Part shown: in pieces, positions 38,378 to 48,523 of the stretch
Position numbering within the stretch: position 1 is the first letter of the stretch
How the letters are laid out: every line of letters begins with the position of its first letter
Assembly (NCBI GenBank): GCA_017507105.1
Contig: JAFWBM010000027.1
Coordinates: 62,001-126,000 of the forward strand
DNA: 64,000 nt
Direction of reading: 5' to 3'
Source of the DNA: Bacteroidaceae bacterium
GTDB lineage: Bacteria > Bacteroidota > Bacteroidia > Bacteroidales > Bacteroidaceae
Program-made: the position numbers and the translations under genes
Notes under the pieces: model-generated
The model's input: the letters and a program-made list of their open reading frames with translations, nothing else
Told to the model about the DNA's origin: nothing
The model's database searches: none

Positions 38378-41248
38378 ATGATACCATTCCTTAAATATGT
38401 TGCAGAGGACCTGTGCAAACGTTTCGATAACGACCTGCACAACATAGCAGTAGTATTTCCCAATAAACGTGCAGGACTATTCTTTAACGAATATCTGATG
38501 CAACTGAACGACCGCCCCATGTGGAGCCCCACATATATAACCATAAGCGAGTTGTTTCAGCAACAAAGCAGTGCTGCTATAGGTGACCCTATACTGCTTG
38601 TAAGCAAGCTCTACAAAGAGTATATACGACACACACAGAGCAATGAGAATATCGACAGTTTCTATAGCTGGGGCGAGCTTCTTATCAAAGACTTCGATGA
38701 CATAGACAAAAACATGGCCGATGCATCAAGTCTGTTTGCCAACCTTAAGGAATTACGCGACATAGGCAACACTGATGAAACACTTACAGAGGAACAGCGC
38801 AAAGCCATTGACCAATTCTTCAAAAACTTCAATCCCGAGAATGATAGTGAACTGAAACGCCGTTTTCTACGTATATGGCAAGTATTAGGCAATATATACG
38901 AGAGTTTCAAGAAAGAGCTACATAAATGCGGAATAGCATACGAAGGAATGTTATACCGCGACGTACTCGAGAAGAGTGAGCCTCTTACACTGCCCCACCG
39001 TATATATGCATTCGTTGGTTTCAATGCACTCAGCCGTGTAGAGAGTAATCTGTTCGAAAGATTAATGAAACAAGGAAGAGCTCTATTCTATTGGGACTAC
39101 GATGTAAGCTATATAAACGACCCACGTCACGAAGCAGCCCGTTTCATGCATCGTAATATTGCACTGTTCCCCAACGCCATAGATAATATCAGTTTCGACA
39201 ATATAGGAGATAAGAAATTCGATATAATATCCACCTCTACCGACAGCATCCAGATGCGTTACACCGCCCACTGGATCGATGAGCACATCGCAAAGGAGAA
39301 CGAAGAGATACGAGAAGTAGAAACAGCTGTCATACTATGCGACGAAAGTAAACTGGAATCGGTATATCACATAATACCTCCATCGGTCAAAGAGCGTAAC
39401 ATAACAATGGGATTTCCTGTATCACGTACACCTATATACAACCTTCTGCAACAACTTGTAATGCTGCAGACGCAGGGATACGACGAGGAACAACACACCT
39501 TTACACTTGAGACTGTACACAACATACTGAGCCACCCATATATAAAACGTCTGAGCGCAAAAGCCGGAGATATTGATAACCGTATAACATCGGAACGCAT
39601 CTTCTTTCCACCCCTTCATATGTTGCATGCCGACGAACTGATGAGGATGATTTTCACCCGACACACCGACAATATACTATGGATGTCATCTGTAGGAAAC
39701 ATCATACATTACATAGCAAAGAAAAGTGCCGAGGAGAATAAAGAAAAGGCTGATATATATAACGAAATCTTCCTCGAGGCACAACTGAAGGTTTTTTTAC
39801 AGACACAACGTCTTGTAAGCATACTGGGTGATGAAGATATGCCATTGAGCCAAAGCACGCTTGGTAGCCTGCTGCTACGCATTACAGCCGGCACATCCAT
39901 TCCCTTCCATGGCGAACCGGTGGTAGGCATGCAGATTATGGGACTGTTAGAGACACGCAACCTCGATTTCAAGAATATAATATTCGTATCGGCCAATGAA
40001 GGCAACCTCCCAAAGAAGAGTAGCGAAAACTCATTTATACCATATAATTTAAGGCGTGCCTTCGGACTTACATTAAGCGAACATCGCGACTCCATATACG
40101 CATACAACCTATACCGTCTGCTACATCGCGCTACAAACGTAACATTCATATACAATAGTTCGACAGAGGGTAACAACACTGGTGAGTGTTCGCGTTACAT
40201 ACTGCAACTGATAGCAAACGGCAATTGCGGCAATAAGAAATTTGTAACAACACCACAAAAAATTAGCGAATACAAGAGTATATCGGTTACAAAGACGCCT
40301 GAAATGATAGAGAAAATGATGCACCTCTACAACAGAAAGGAGAACAAAAGAGCAATAGCACTATCGCCAAGTGCAATAAATTGCTATCTCGACTGCAGCC
40401 TGCGTTTCTTCTACCGTTACATAATGGGAGTCGAAAAATATAAAGAGGTTGTAAACGAGATACAAAAGAACGATTTTGGACTGATATTCCATAAAGCATC
40501 GGAACTGTTCTACGGTTCGCTATTGCCACATGGGAAAGGAGAAGTAAAAAAAGAGATGTTGCAACCATACATAGACAGCCCCACACAACTATACACATTT
40601 ATTGACCGCGCATTCGCAATAGAGTATTTCAAACAAGAGGATAGCGAAGATAAACGACCCGAATACAATGGCGAACAGCTCATAAATCGCGAAGTATTGC
40701 AATGTATGCTTGGCTACCTTATTAGAATGGATGCACAACATGCACCATTCAACTACGTTGGAGGTGAGTTGCCACTATATTTCACACTCGGTACTACCGT
40801 AAACAAGCGAGATATAGAATTATGTATAGGAGGTCGCACCGACCGCATGGACATTAAAGATGACACACTGCACATCATAGACTACAAGACGGGCAGTAAA
40901 GAAGAGAAGCCCAAAGACTTAACACAAGTCTTTGCACACGAGGGTAAAACCATGAAATACATATTGCAGGCACTTCTCTATTCTGTAGCTGCACTCGAAA
41001 GCGGAATAGCAACAAAGGTAGCCCCATCACTTATATATATACATAAAGCACAAAATACCCTACGCGACGATTTCATAATAAAGATTGGAGGCGAGACACT
41101 ATACGATGCATCACCACTACGCGAAGAGTTCAAGGCACTACTAAAAAACACAATAGACAACATTTTCGACATTAATCAAGAATTTGTACCGACCGATGAT
41201 GAAGACAGGTGCCAATGGTGCGATTTCAAGAATATTTGTAACAGATAA
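38378..41248 (+). CDS. addB: AddB-like nuclease subunit with iron-sulfur staple
   Basis: 956 aa. The N-terminal region is helicase-like without a usable Walker A (VFPNKRAGLFFNEYL). The PD-(D/E)xK nuclease is near the C-terminus: GRTDRMDI, IIDYKTGSKEE and QALLYSVA. Cysteines for a 4Fe-4S cluster are seen as CYLDCS before the nuclease and CQWCDFKNIC at the very end, the arrangement of AddB and related nucleases. It completes the AddAB complex with the gene 20 bases upstream. Its end is directly followed by the tracrRNA of the CRISPR locus on the opposite strand. Confidence 0.88.
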   Translation: MIPFLKYVAEDLCKRFDNDLHNIAVVFPNKRAGLFFNEYLMQLNDRPMWSPTYITISELFQQQSSAAIGDPILLVSKLYKEYIRHTQSNENIDSFYSWGELLIKDFDDIDKNMADASSLFANLKELRDIGNTDETLTEEQRKAIDQFFKNFNPENDSELKRRFLRIWQVLGNIYESFKKELHKCGIAYEGMLYRDVLEKSEPLTLPHRIYAFVGFNALSRVESNLFERLMKQGRALFYWDYDVSYINDPRHEAARFMHRNIALFPNAIDNISFDNIGDKKFDIISTSTDSIQMRYTAHWIDEHIAKENEEIREVETAVILCDESKLESVYHIIPPSVKERNITMGFPVSRTPIYNLLQQLVMLQTQGYDEEQHTFTLETVHNILSHPYIKRLSAKAGDIDNRITSERIFFPPLHMLHADELMRMIFTRHTDNILWMSSVGNIIHYIAKKSAEENKEKADIYNEIFLEAQLKVFLQTQRLVSILGDEDMPLSQSTLGSLLLRITAGTSIPFHGEPVVGMQIMGLLETRNLDFKNIIFVSANEGNLPKKSSENSFIPYNLRRAFGLTLSEHRDSIYAYNLYRLLHRATNVTFIYNSSTEGNNTGECSRYILQLIANGNCGNKKFVTTPQKISEYKSISVTKTPEMIEKMMHLYNRKENKRAIALSPSAINCYLDCSLRFFYRYIMGVEKYKEVVNEIQKNDFGLIFHKASELFYGSLLPHGKGEVKKEMLQPYIDSPTQLYTFIDRAFAIEYFKQEDSEDKRPEYNGEQLINREVLQCMLGYLIRMDAQHAPFNYVGGELPLYFTLGTTVNKRDIELCIGGRTDRMDIKDDTLHIIDYKTGSKEEKPKDLTQVFAHEGKTMKYILQALLYSVAALESGIATKVAPSLIYIHKAQNTLRDDFIIKIGGETLYDASPLREEFKALLKNTIDNIFDINQEFVPTDDEDRCQWCDFKNICNR

Positions 41249-41265
41249 ATAATACCAACCAACAT

Positions 41266-41299
41266 ACCGCTCCCTGCAATCTAAGTTGCAGGGAGCGGT
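41266..41299. terminator. GC-rich hairpin between addB and the tracrRNA
   Basis: A 14-bp perfect stem (41266-41279 with 41286-41299), loop TCTAAG, 18 bases after the addB stop. There is no good T-run on the plus strand, so termination of the sbcDC-addAB transcript here is likely but not certain. Confidence 0.65.
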
Positions 41300-41304
41300 G
41301 TATA

Positions 41305-41382
41305 TAAAAAGCGAAACCGACAGGCCCCGCTTTAAGTGTTTTCACAACGGAATAATCCTTATTGTGATTTGCTCAAAATTGT
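41305..41382 (-). ncRNA. tracrRNA of the type II-C CRISPR system
   Basis: Read on the minus strand, the RNA starts with TACAATTTTGA then GCAAATCACAA (complement of 41361-41383). This is a near-perfect antirepeat: it pairs with the 5' part of the crRNA-sense repeat (TTGTGATTTGC, a two-base bulge, then TCAAAATTGTA). Next comes a nexus-like hairpin in which CACAA pairs with TTGTG around AAGGATTATTCC, then a linker, then a terminator hairpin (41308-41313 with 41328-41333) and a T-run. A promoter lies just upstream with spacing that puts the start near 41381. Expected length is about 78 nt. It guides pre-crRNA pairing and Cas9 loading. Confidence 0.88.
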
Positions 41383-41386
41383 ACTG

Positions 41387-41416
41387 CAAATATAACACTA
41401 ATATTCAATATTCAAA
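41387..41416 (-). promoter_or_regulatory. tracrRNA promoter
   Basis: On the minus strand: TTTG (complement of 41413-41416), 18 bases, TATATTTG (complement of 41387-41394). This fits the Bacteroidetes vegetative promoter and starts transcription at the first base of the antirepeat. Confidence 0.75.
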
Positions 41417-41478
41417 TAATAAATCGCTTTATTTAAGATAAACTCAATACATATTCAGCACTATCCGATAAATATTCA
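41401..41478. repeat. Four copies of ATATTCA in the tracrRNA/cas9 control region
   Basis: The heptamer ATATTCA occurs at 41401-41407, 41408-41414, 41451-41457 and 41472-41478. The first two are adjacent and overlap the tracrRNA -33 box. This could be an operator, or chance in an AT-rich region. Confidence 0.4.
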
Positions 41479-41509
41479 AAAAAACTGATATTTTTTTCCT
41501 TATTTTGTA

Positions 41510-41602
41510 TACATTTGAGGTAAACCTCGAAAATAATCTGCACTCGCTGTGAAAAATATTGAAGCAAGCTTCACATTTCTCGCTCGTTTGTGTGTATATT
41601 TG
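41510..41602 (+). promoter_or_regulatory. Putative cas9 promoter region with two -7 boxes and inverted repeats
   Basis: Perfect TAnnTTTG boxes occur at 41510-41517 (TACATTTG) and 41595-41602 (TATATTTG), the latter 29 bases before the cas9 ATG. Neither has a convincing -33 TTTG. Between them are small inverted repeats: GAGGT/ACCTC at 41517-41528 and TGAAGC/GCTTCA at 41560-41573, which may form a leader hairpin if transcription starts at the first box. Confidence 0.45.
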
Positions 41603-41630
41603 AAGATATCATATAATCAACCACAAGAAT

Positions 41631-44600
41631 ATGAAAAAGATATTAGGACTTGACTTAGGAGTAAACAGCATAGGATGGGCATTAGTTAATGAAGCAGAGA
41701 ATAAAAATGAAACTTCTTCTATAATTAAATTAGGAGTAAGAGTAAATCCACTTACAACTGATGAGCAAACCAACTTTGAAAAAGGAAAAAGCATTACAAC
41801 GAATGCTGACAGGACTCTTAAGCGTGGAATGCGCCGTAACCTTCAACGCTATAAACTAAGACGTAATAATCTTATTGAATGTTTAAAGAGCAATAATATT
41901 ATCACAAAAGATACCATTTTATGCGAAGATGGTAACAGAACAACCTTTGAAACATATCGTTTGCGTGCAAAGGCTGCAACCGAAGAGATTACGCTGGAGC
42001 AGTTTGCACGCGTATTGCTCATGATAAATAAAAAGCGTGGATATAAAAGCAACAGAAAAGCCAACAGCACTGACGAGGGAAAAGCAATAGACAGCATAAG
42101 CATAGCAAAGGAACTATACGAAAGAGGTATAACACCCGGACAATATATACACCAACGCTTGAGCCTTAATAATAATTATATTCCTGAGTTTTACACATCG
42201 GACCTTAGAGCTGAGTTTGACAGAATCTACGCCAAGCAACAAGAATATTATCCCGACATACTCAGTCAGGAACTGTACGATGAAATAAGCGGCAAAAACA
42301 GCAAGGCAACATACGCAATCATAAACAGCCACGGTATAACAACGGCCGAGAACAAAGGTGCCGATAAAAAAAGAACTACATATAGTTGGCGTAACGACGC
42401 TGTTAGCAAACAATTGCCTATTGAAATAGTGGCTTATGTTCTTGTTGAACTTAACGGAGCCATAAACAATAGCAGCAACTATCTTGGAGCAATCGGTGAC
42501 AGAAGCAAGCAACTGTACTTCGAACATATGACAGTTGGTCAGATGCTGATGAAAGAACTCGACAAAGATCCCAACACAAGCCTCAAGAACAGAGTCTACT
42601 ACCGTCAGGATTACCTCGACGAATTCGAATGCCTATGGGAGACACAGCATAAATTCCACAAAGAACTTACCCCAGAACTCAAACGCGAAATCCGCGACAT
42701 TATCATATTTTATCAACGTAACCTGAAGAGTCAGAAGGGGCTTGTTTCACTATGTCAATTCGAAAACAAAGAGATAACAATAACCACTGATGGTGTGGAG
42801 AGAAGACGCATGATAGGTCGCAGAGTATGTCCAAAATCATCACCATTATTTCAGGAATTCAGAATATGGCAGGCGCTTAACAACCTTGTAGTTGAAAACA
42901 TTGAAACAGGGGAAAAACATTACCTTGATATAGAGGAAAAAGAAATACTCTTCGAGGAACTAAACACAAAGTACAGACTGAAGAAAAACGAGATACTCAA
43001 AATTCTCAATTACAGCCACCGCAACTTTGACCTTAACTACGAACAGGTAGATGGTAACAAGACCAATGCCACCCTGCTCGAAGCTGTCAGGAAAATACTT
43101 GTTGCAATGGGCTATAGCGAACAGAATTTTGACAAACTAAAAAGCGAGGATATATATAAAACCATTGAACAGATATTTACTGTACATAATATTGATTGCA
43201 GTTTCCTTCATTTTGACTCAGAGGCTGCCAACATTGAGCAAGAGCCGCAATACCGTTTATGGCATCTGCTCTACTCATACACTGAGGATAAATCGCGTAG
43301 CGGCAACGAGAGTCTTGTTAAAAAGATATCGTCACTTACGAATTTAGACGAAGAGTGTGCCCGAATAATGGCAGGCATCACATTCGAGCCCGATTACAGC
43401 AACCTGTGCAGCAAAGCAATATCTAAAATACTTGTACACTTGAAAGAGGGTAACAAATACGATGTTGCATGCACATACGCAGGCTACAATCACTCGAATT
43501 CACAAACAAGAGAAGAGCTATTGTGCAGAACATATAAAGATATCCTTGAGCAGTTGCCACGCAACAGCCTGCGTAATCCCGTAGTTGAGAAAATTCTCAA
43601 CCAGATGATTAATGTCATCAATGCTATAATAATAGAATATGGCAAGCCCGACGAAATACGCATTGAGCTTGCACGCGAACTCAAAAGTAGTGCAAAAGAA
43701 CGTGAAGAGGCAACAAAAAACATTAATGAAACAACAAAAAAGCACGAAGGAATAAAGAAAATACTACGCGAAGAATTTGGTATAAAAAACCCGAGCCGCA
43801 ACGATATTATACGCTACAAACTATATACCGAATTGAAAACAAACGGTTATAAGACACTATACTCTGATACATATATCCCACAAGAAGAACTTTTTACCCA
43901 TAAATTCAACATAGAACATATTATTCCACAATCACGTCTGTTCGACGATTCATTCTCGAACAAGACACTTGAAGCTATGGATATAAACATTGATAAAGGC
44001 AATGAAACTGCCTATGACTACGTTATATCGAAATATGGCAAAGAGAAAGCAGAAGAGTATAAGGTAAAGATTGAGGAATTATACAGAGCAGGAGCAATAA
44101 GCAGGACAAAACGCGACAAACTGCTCATGTGTGGCTGTAACATACCCGATGATTTTATAAACCGCGACCTACGCGACACGCAATATATTGCACGCAAGGC
44201 TTGCGAGATACTTGAACAAATAGTGCCACATGTTGTGTCAACAACAGGTAAGATAACAGACCGTCTGCGCGAAGATTGGCAACTCATTGACACAATGCAA
44301 GAACTTAATTGGGATAAGTACGGCCGTCAAGGATTGATTCAAACAGTTACTAACAGAGAAGGACAAGAAATAAAAAAAATAAAAGACTGGACAAAACGTA
44401 ATGACCACCGCCACCACGCGATGGACGCACTTGTCATAGCCTTTACAAAGCGAAGCATCATACAATATCTAAACAATCTGAATGCAAGGAGTGACAAGAG
44501 TGGCAGTATATATGCTATAGAAAGAAAAGAACTGAAAAGAGACGATCATGGCAAACTGCGTTTCATTGTGCCGTTTGAGAATTTTCGCGATTCTGCGCGC

Positions 44601-45728
44601 ATGCAATTAGAAAATATTCTTGTATCAATTAAATCGAAAAACAAGGTAATAACAAAAAACACCAACAAGACAAAAGCCAATGGTGGCAAGGTTAATAAAC
44701 GTCTGCAACTGACCCCACGCGACACATTGCACAAGGAGTCTGTATATGGCAGTATACAACGCTATGTGACATTTACGGAAAAAGTGGGTGCAACATTCGA
44801 TGCCGAACGCATTGCAATGGTAAGCAATGAATGCCAACGTAATGCACTGCTTGCACGATTGGAGCAGTTTGGCGGTGATGCAAAAAAAGCCTTTACAGGC
44901 AAGAACTGCCTTGAGAAAAGACCTCTTTATATAGATGCAGATACATGTGTACCCCCTAAAGTAAAATTAGTACGTTTGGAGGCTGTGTACACAATACGCA
45001 AAAGCGTAGATAGCACGCTGAAAGTAGAAAAGGTTGCCGACAAGAAAGTAAGACAGATACTGCGCCAACGCCTGTCTGAATATGGTGACGACGCACAAAA
45101 AGCTTTCTCTAACCTCGAAGAAAATCCAATATGGCTTAACAAAGAAAAAGGAATAAGCATAAAGCGTGTAACTATAATAGAGAACATAAACGCAATACCT
45201 TTACGAGAGAAACACGACCACTACGGCAATACAATAACAGATGCAAACGGTAAGAAACATCCGTGCAACTTTGTAAACCCCGGCAACAATCACCACGTTG
45301 CAATATACAAAGATACAGACGGGAACTATCAAGAAAATATAGTAAACTTTTTTGAAGCGACAGCACGCGCCATAAACCAGCAACCGATAATAGACCGTGA
45401 GCACAACGCACACTTAGGGTGGCAATTCTGTTTCTCTATGAAGCAGAACGAATATTTTGTATTCCCCAACGAAGCAACAGGATTCTACCCCGAAGAAATA
45501 GACTTGATGAACCCCGATAACTACAATATCATAAGTCCTAATCTTTACAGAGTACAAAAACTATCATCTAAATATTATGTATTCCGCCACCATCTTGAAA
45601 CAAAAATTGAAGATTTAAAAGAGCTGCAGGGTATAACATGGAAACGAATAACTGCATTGCAAAACCTTAATGGCATTGTAAAAGTACGAGTAAACCACAT
45701 TGGTCAAATAGTACATATAGGAGAATAG
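41631..45728 (+). CDS. cas9: Cas9 endonuclease, type II-C
   Basis: 1365 aa. RNA-guided double-strand DNA nuclease. All catalytic parts are intact: RuvC-I LGLDLGVNSIGWA (Asp8), the Arg-rich bridge helix RRNLQRYKLRRNNL, RuvC-II IRIELARELK (Glu679), HNH FNIEHIIPQS (His763) with FSNKTL (Asn777), and RuvC-III DHRHHAMDALV (His929, Asp932). It is longer than Campylobacter or Neisseria II-C Cas9 (~1000-1080 aa), but this size is usual for Bacteroidetes II-C proteins. Absence of csn2 and cas4 places the locus in II-C. First gene of the cas operon; cas1 starts three bases after its stop. The PAM-recognition domain should be the C-terminal ~250 residues. Confidence 0.97.
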   Translation: MKKILGLDLGVNSIGWALVNEAENKNETSSIIKLGVRVNPLTTDEQTNFEKGKSITTNADRTLKRGMRRNLQRYKLRRNNLIECLKSNNIITKDTILCEDGNRTTFETYRLRAKAATEEITLEQFARVLLMINKKRGYKSNRKANSTDEGKAIDSISIAKELYERGITPGQYIHQRLSLNNNYIPEFYTSDLRAEFDRIYAKQQEYYPDILSQELYDEISGKNSKATYAIINSHGITTAENKGADKKRTTYSWRNDAVSKQLPIEIVAYVLVELNGAINNSSNYLGAIGDRSKQLYFEHMTVGQMLMKELDKDPNTSLKNRVYYRQDYLDEFECLWETQHKFHKELTPELKREIRDIIIFYQRNLKSQKGLVSLCQFENKEITITTDGVERRRMIGRRVCPKSSPLFQEFRIWQALNNLVVENIETGEKHYLDIEEKEILFEELNTKYRLKKNEILKILNYSHRNFDLNYEQVDGNKTNATLLEAVRKILVAMGYSEQNFDKLKSEDIYKTIEQIFTVHNIDCSFLHFDSEAANIEQEPQYRLWHLLYSYTEDKSRSGNESLVKKISSLTNLDEECARIMAGITFEPDYSNLCSKAISKILVHLKEGNKYDVACTYAGYNHSNSQTREELLCRTYKDILEQLPRNSLRNPVVEKILNQMINVINAIIIEYGKPDEIRIELARELKSSAKEREEATKNINETTKKHEGIKKILREEFGIKNPSRNDIIRYKLYTELKTNGYKTLYSDTYIPQEELFTHKFNIEHIIPQSRLFDDSFSNKTLEAMDINIDKGNETAYDYVISKYGKEKAEEYKVKIEELYRAGAISRTKRDKLLMCGCNIPDDFINRDLRDTQYIARKACEILEQIVPHVVSTTGKITDRLREDWQLIDTMQELNWDKYGRQGLIQTVTNREGQEIKKIKDWTKRNDHRHHAMDALVIAFTKRSIIQYLNNLNARSDKSGSIYAIERKELKRDDHGKLRFIVPFENFRDSARMQLENILVSIKSKNKVITKNTNKTKANGGKVNKRLQLTPRDTLHKESVYGSIQRYVTFTEKVGATFDAERIAMVSNECQRNALLARLEQFGGDAKKAFTGKNCLEKRPLYIDADTCVPPKVKLVRLEAVYTIRKSVDSTLKVEKVADKKVRQILRQRLSEYGDDAQKAFSNLEENPIWLNKEKGISIKRVTIIENINAIPLREKHDHYGNTITDANGKKHPCNFVNPGNNHHVAIYKDTDGNYQENIVNFFEATARAINQQPIIDREHNAHLGWQFCFSMKQNEYFVFPNEATGFYPEEIDLMNPDNYNIISPNLYRVQKLSSKYYVFRHHLETKIEDLKELQGITWKRITALQNLNGIVKVRVNHIGQIVHIGE

Positions 45729-45731
45729 CCT

Positions 45732-46996
<1,265 letters not shown>

Positions 46997-47000
46997 AATT

Positions 47001-47028
47001 AAAAATCCCGCATTAATGCGGGATTTTT
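47001..47028. terminator. Bidirectional terminator between cas2 and the CRISPR array
   Basis: A perfect 28-base palindrome (47001-47014 with 47015-47028) with an A-run on one side and a T-run on the other. It ends the cas transcript on the plus strand and, with equal symmetry, the pre-crRNA transcript on the minus strand. Confidence 0.9.
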
Positions 47029-47104
47029 AACCGAAAACCAAACTGTTTTTTTATTTCTAAAATCAGTCTTAATTCTTTGATATATATCATTTTGTACATA
47101 TTGT
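47029..47104. other. Leader-like sequence at the cas-proximal end of the array
   Basis: 76 AT-rich bases. They contain a 12-base palindrome (TGATATATATCA, 47078-47089) and a fragment at 47042-47061 that resembles the first 20 bases of the repeat (ACTGTTTT then TATTTC). All 17 repeats nearest this end are identical, so new spacers are probably added here. Confidence 0.5.
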
Positions 47105-48485
47105 ACTGTTTTCGATATTTCAAAGATACAATTTTGAAAGCAAATCACAACCCATTTGGCAATCCGAATTTGTTTGGATAACTGTTTTCGATATTTCAAA
47201 GATACAATTTTGAAAGCAAATCACAACATCGCATCATCTACTGATTCTGTTATATCGACTGTTTTCGATATTTCAAAGATACAATTTTGAAAGCAAATCA
47301 CAACAGGCTCTAATGCTGCAAAAGTTTCAACTTACTGTTTTCGATATTTCAAAGATACAATTTTGAAAGCAAATCACAACCACTTCACCACATCTAATTT
47401 TATGTCATTGACTGTTTTCGATATTTCAAAGATACAATTTTGAAAGCAAATCACAACGATAATCTTAATGTCTTTTTCTTTGATGATACTGTTTTCGATA
47501 TTTCAAAGATACAATTTTGAAAGCAAATCACAACCATAACCTGACCAATTATTGAACAGCTTGACTGTTTTCGATATTTCAAAGATACAATTTTGAAAGC
47601 AAATCACAACAAACTTTGATTTTTAATATCAAATTCTTTAACTGTTTTCGATATTTCAAAGATACAATTTTGAAAGCAAATCACAACATGTGCGTTAACC
47701 CTATTTTTATGCGTTCAACTGTTTTCGATATTTCAAAGATACAATTTTGAAAGCAAATCACAACCGGACAACCCTGCCTTGTATACAAGGTGGACTGTTT
47801 TCGATATTTCAAAGATACAATTTTGAAAGCAAATCACAACAGGCTTTTATAATAGCCTTTTTTTGTTGGAACTGTTTTCGATATTTCAAAGATACAATTT
47901 TGAAAGCAAATCACAACCGGTTCTAATGCCGCTAAAGTTTCTACTAACTGTTTTCGATATTTCAAAGATACAATTTTGAAAGCAAATCACAACATCACTT
48001 TTGCTATCTTCTTTCGCTTCTCGACTGTTTTCGATATTTCAAAGATACAATTTTGAAAGCAAATCACAACCACATCTCTGTATTATATTCCTGTGTCTCA
48101 CTGTTTTCGATATTTCAAAGATACAATTTTGAAAGCAAATCACAACATAAGTTTTTTAGTCGTTTAGAGCCTCTTGACTGTTTTCGATATTTCAAAGATA
48201 CAATTTTGAAAGCAAATCACAACGTGAGGGTTATCTGGATACAAATATCGGTGACTGTTTTCGATATTTCAAAGATACAATTTTGAAAGCAAATCACAAC
48301 AAATTGAGTTATGTGCGAAAGCATGTAGATACTGTTTTCGATATTTCAAAGATACAATTTTGAAAGCAAATCACAACACATAACCAAATGCCAAAAAACA
48401 AATGCAACTGTTTTCGATATTTCAAAGATACAAATTTAAAAGCAAATCACAACGACATATCGTCAATATCAAGCGGACTGTTTTC
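47105..48485 (-). CRISPR. Type II-C CRISPR array: 18 full 47-nt repeats, 17 spacers of 29-30 nt, decayed distal end
   Basis: Repeats start at 47105, 47181, 47258, 47334, 47411, 47488, 47564, 47641, 47718, 47794, 47871, 47947, 48024, 48100, 48177, 48254, 48331 and 48407. In crRNA sense (minus strand) the repeat starts GTTGTGATTTGC and ends CGAAAACAGT. Repeats 1-17 are identical; repeat 18 differs at a few bases (CAAATTTAAAAGC). After a 23-base remnant (48454-48476) a broken repeat keeps only its first nine bases (48477-48485). crRNA sense is fixed by pairing with the tracrRNA, so the array is read towards cas2. Each repeat holds TATCTTTG, a perfect -7 box, in crRNA sense. Confidence 0.98.
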
Positions 48486-48523
48486 TATATTATATGTTTT
48501 AAAGAACCACTATATTCTATCTA

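Noticed and set aside
41545-41580. Second antirepeat before cas9 (TTGAAGCAAGCTTCACA resembles the repeat)
   Set aside because: Only a short, gapped match, and no nexus or terminator follows. The minus-strand element at 41305-41382 is far better.
41631-45728. Type II-A or II-B assignment because of the large Cas9
   Set aside because: No csn2 or cas4 follows cas2, and the repeat and tracrRNA are of the Bacteroidetes II-C kind.
48053-48286. 77-aa plus-strand frame inside the CRISPR array
   Set aside because: It is built from repeat-derived translation (the same FDISKIQF-like peptide recurs) and lies wholly in repeats and spacers.
47152-48406. Self-targeting spacers against genes in this window
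   Set aside because: Reading the spacers against the nearby genes by eye gave no match, but this was not an exhaustive search.
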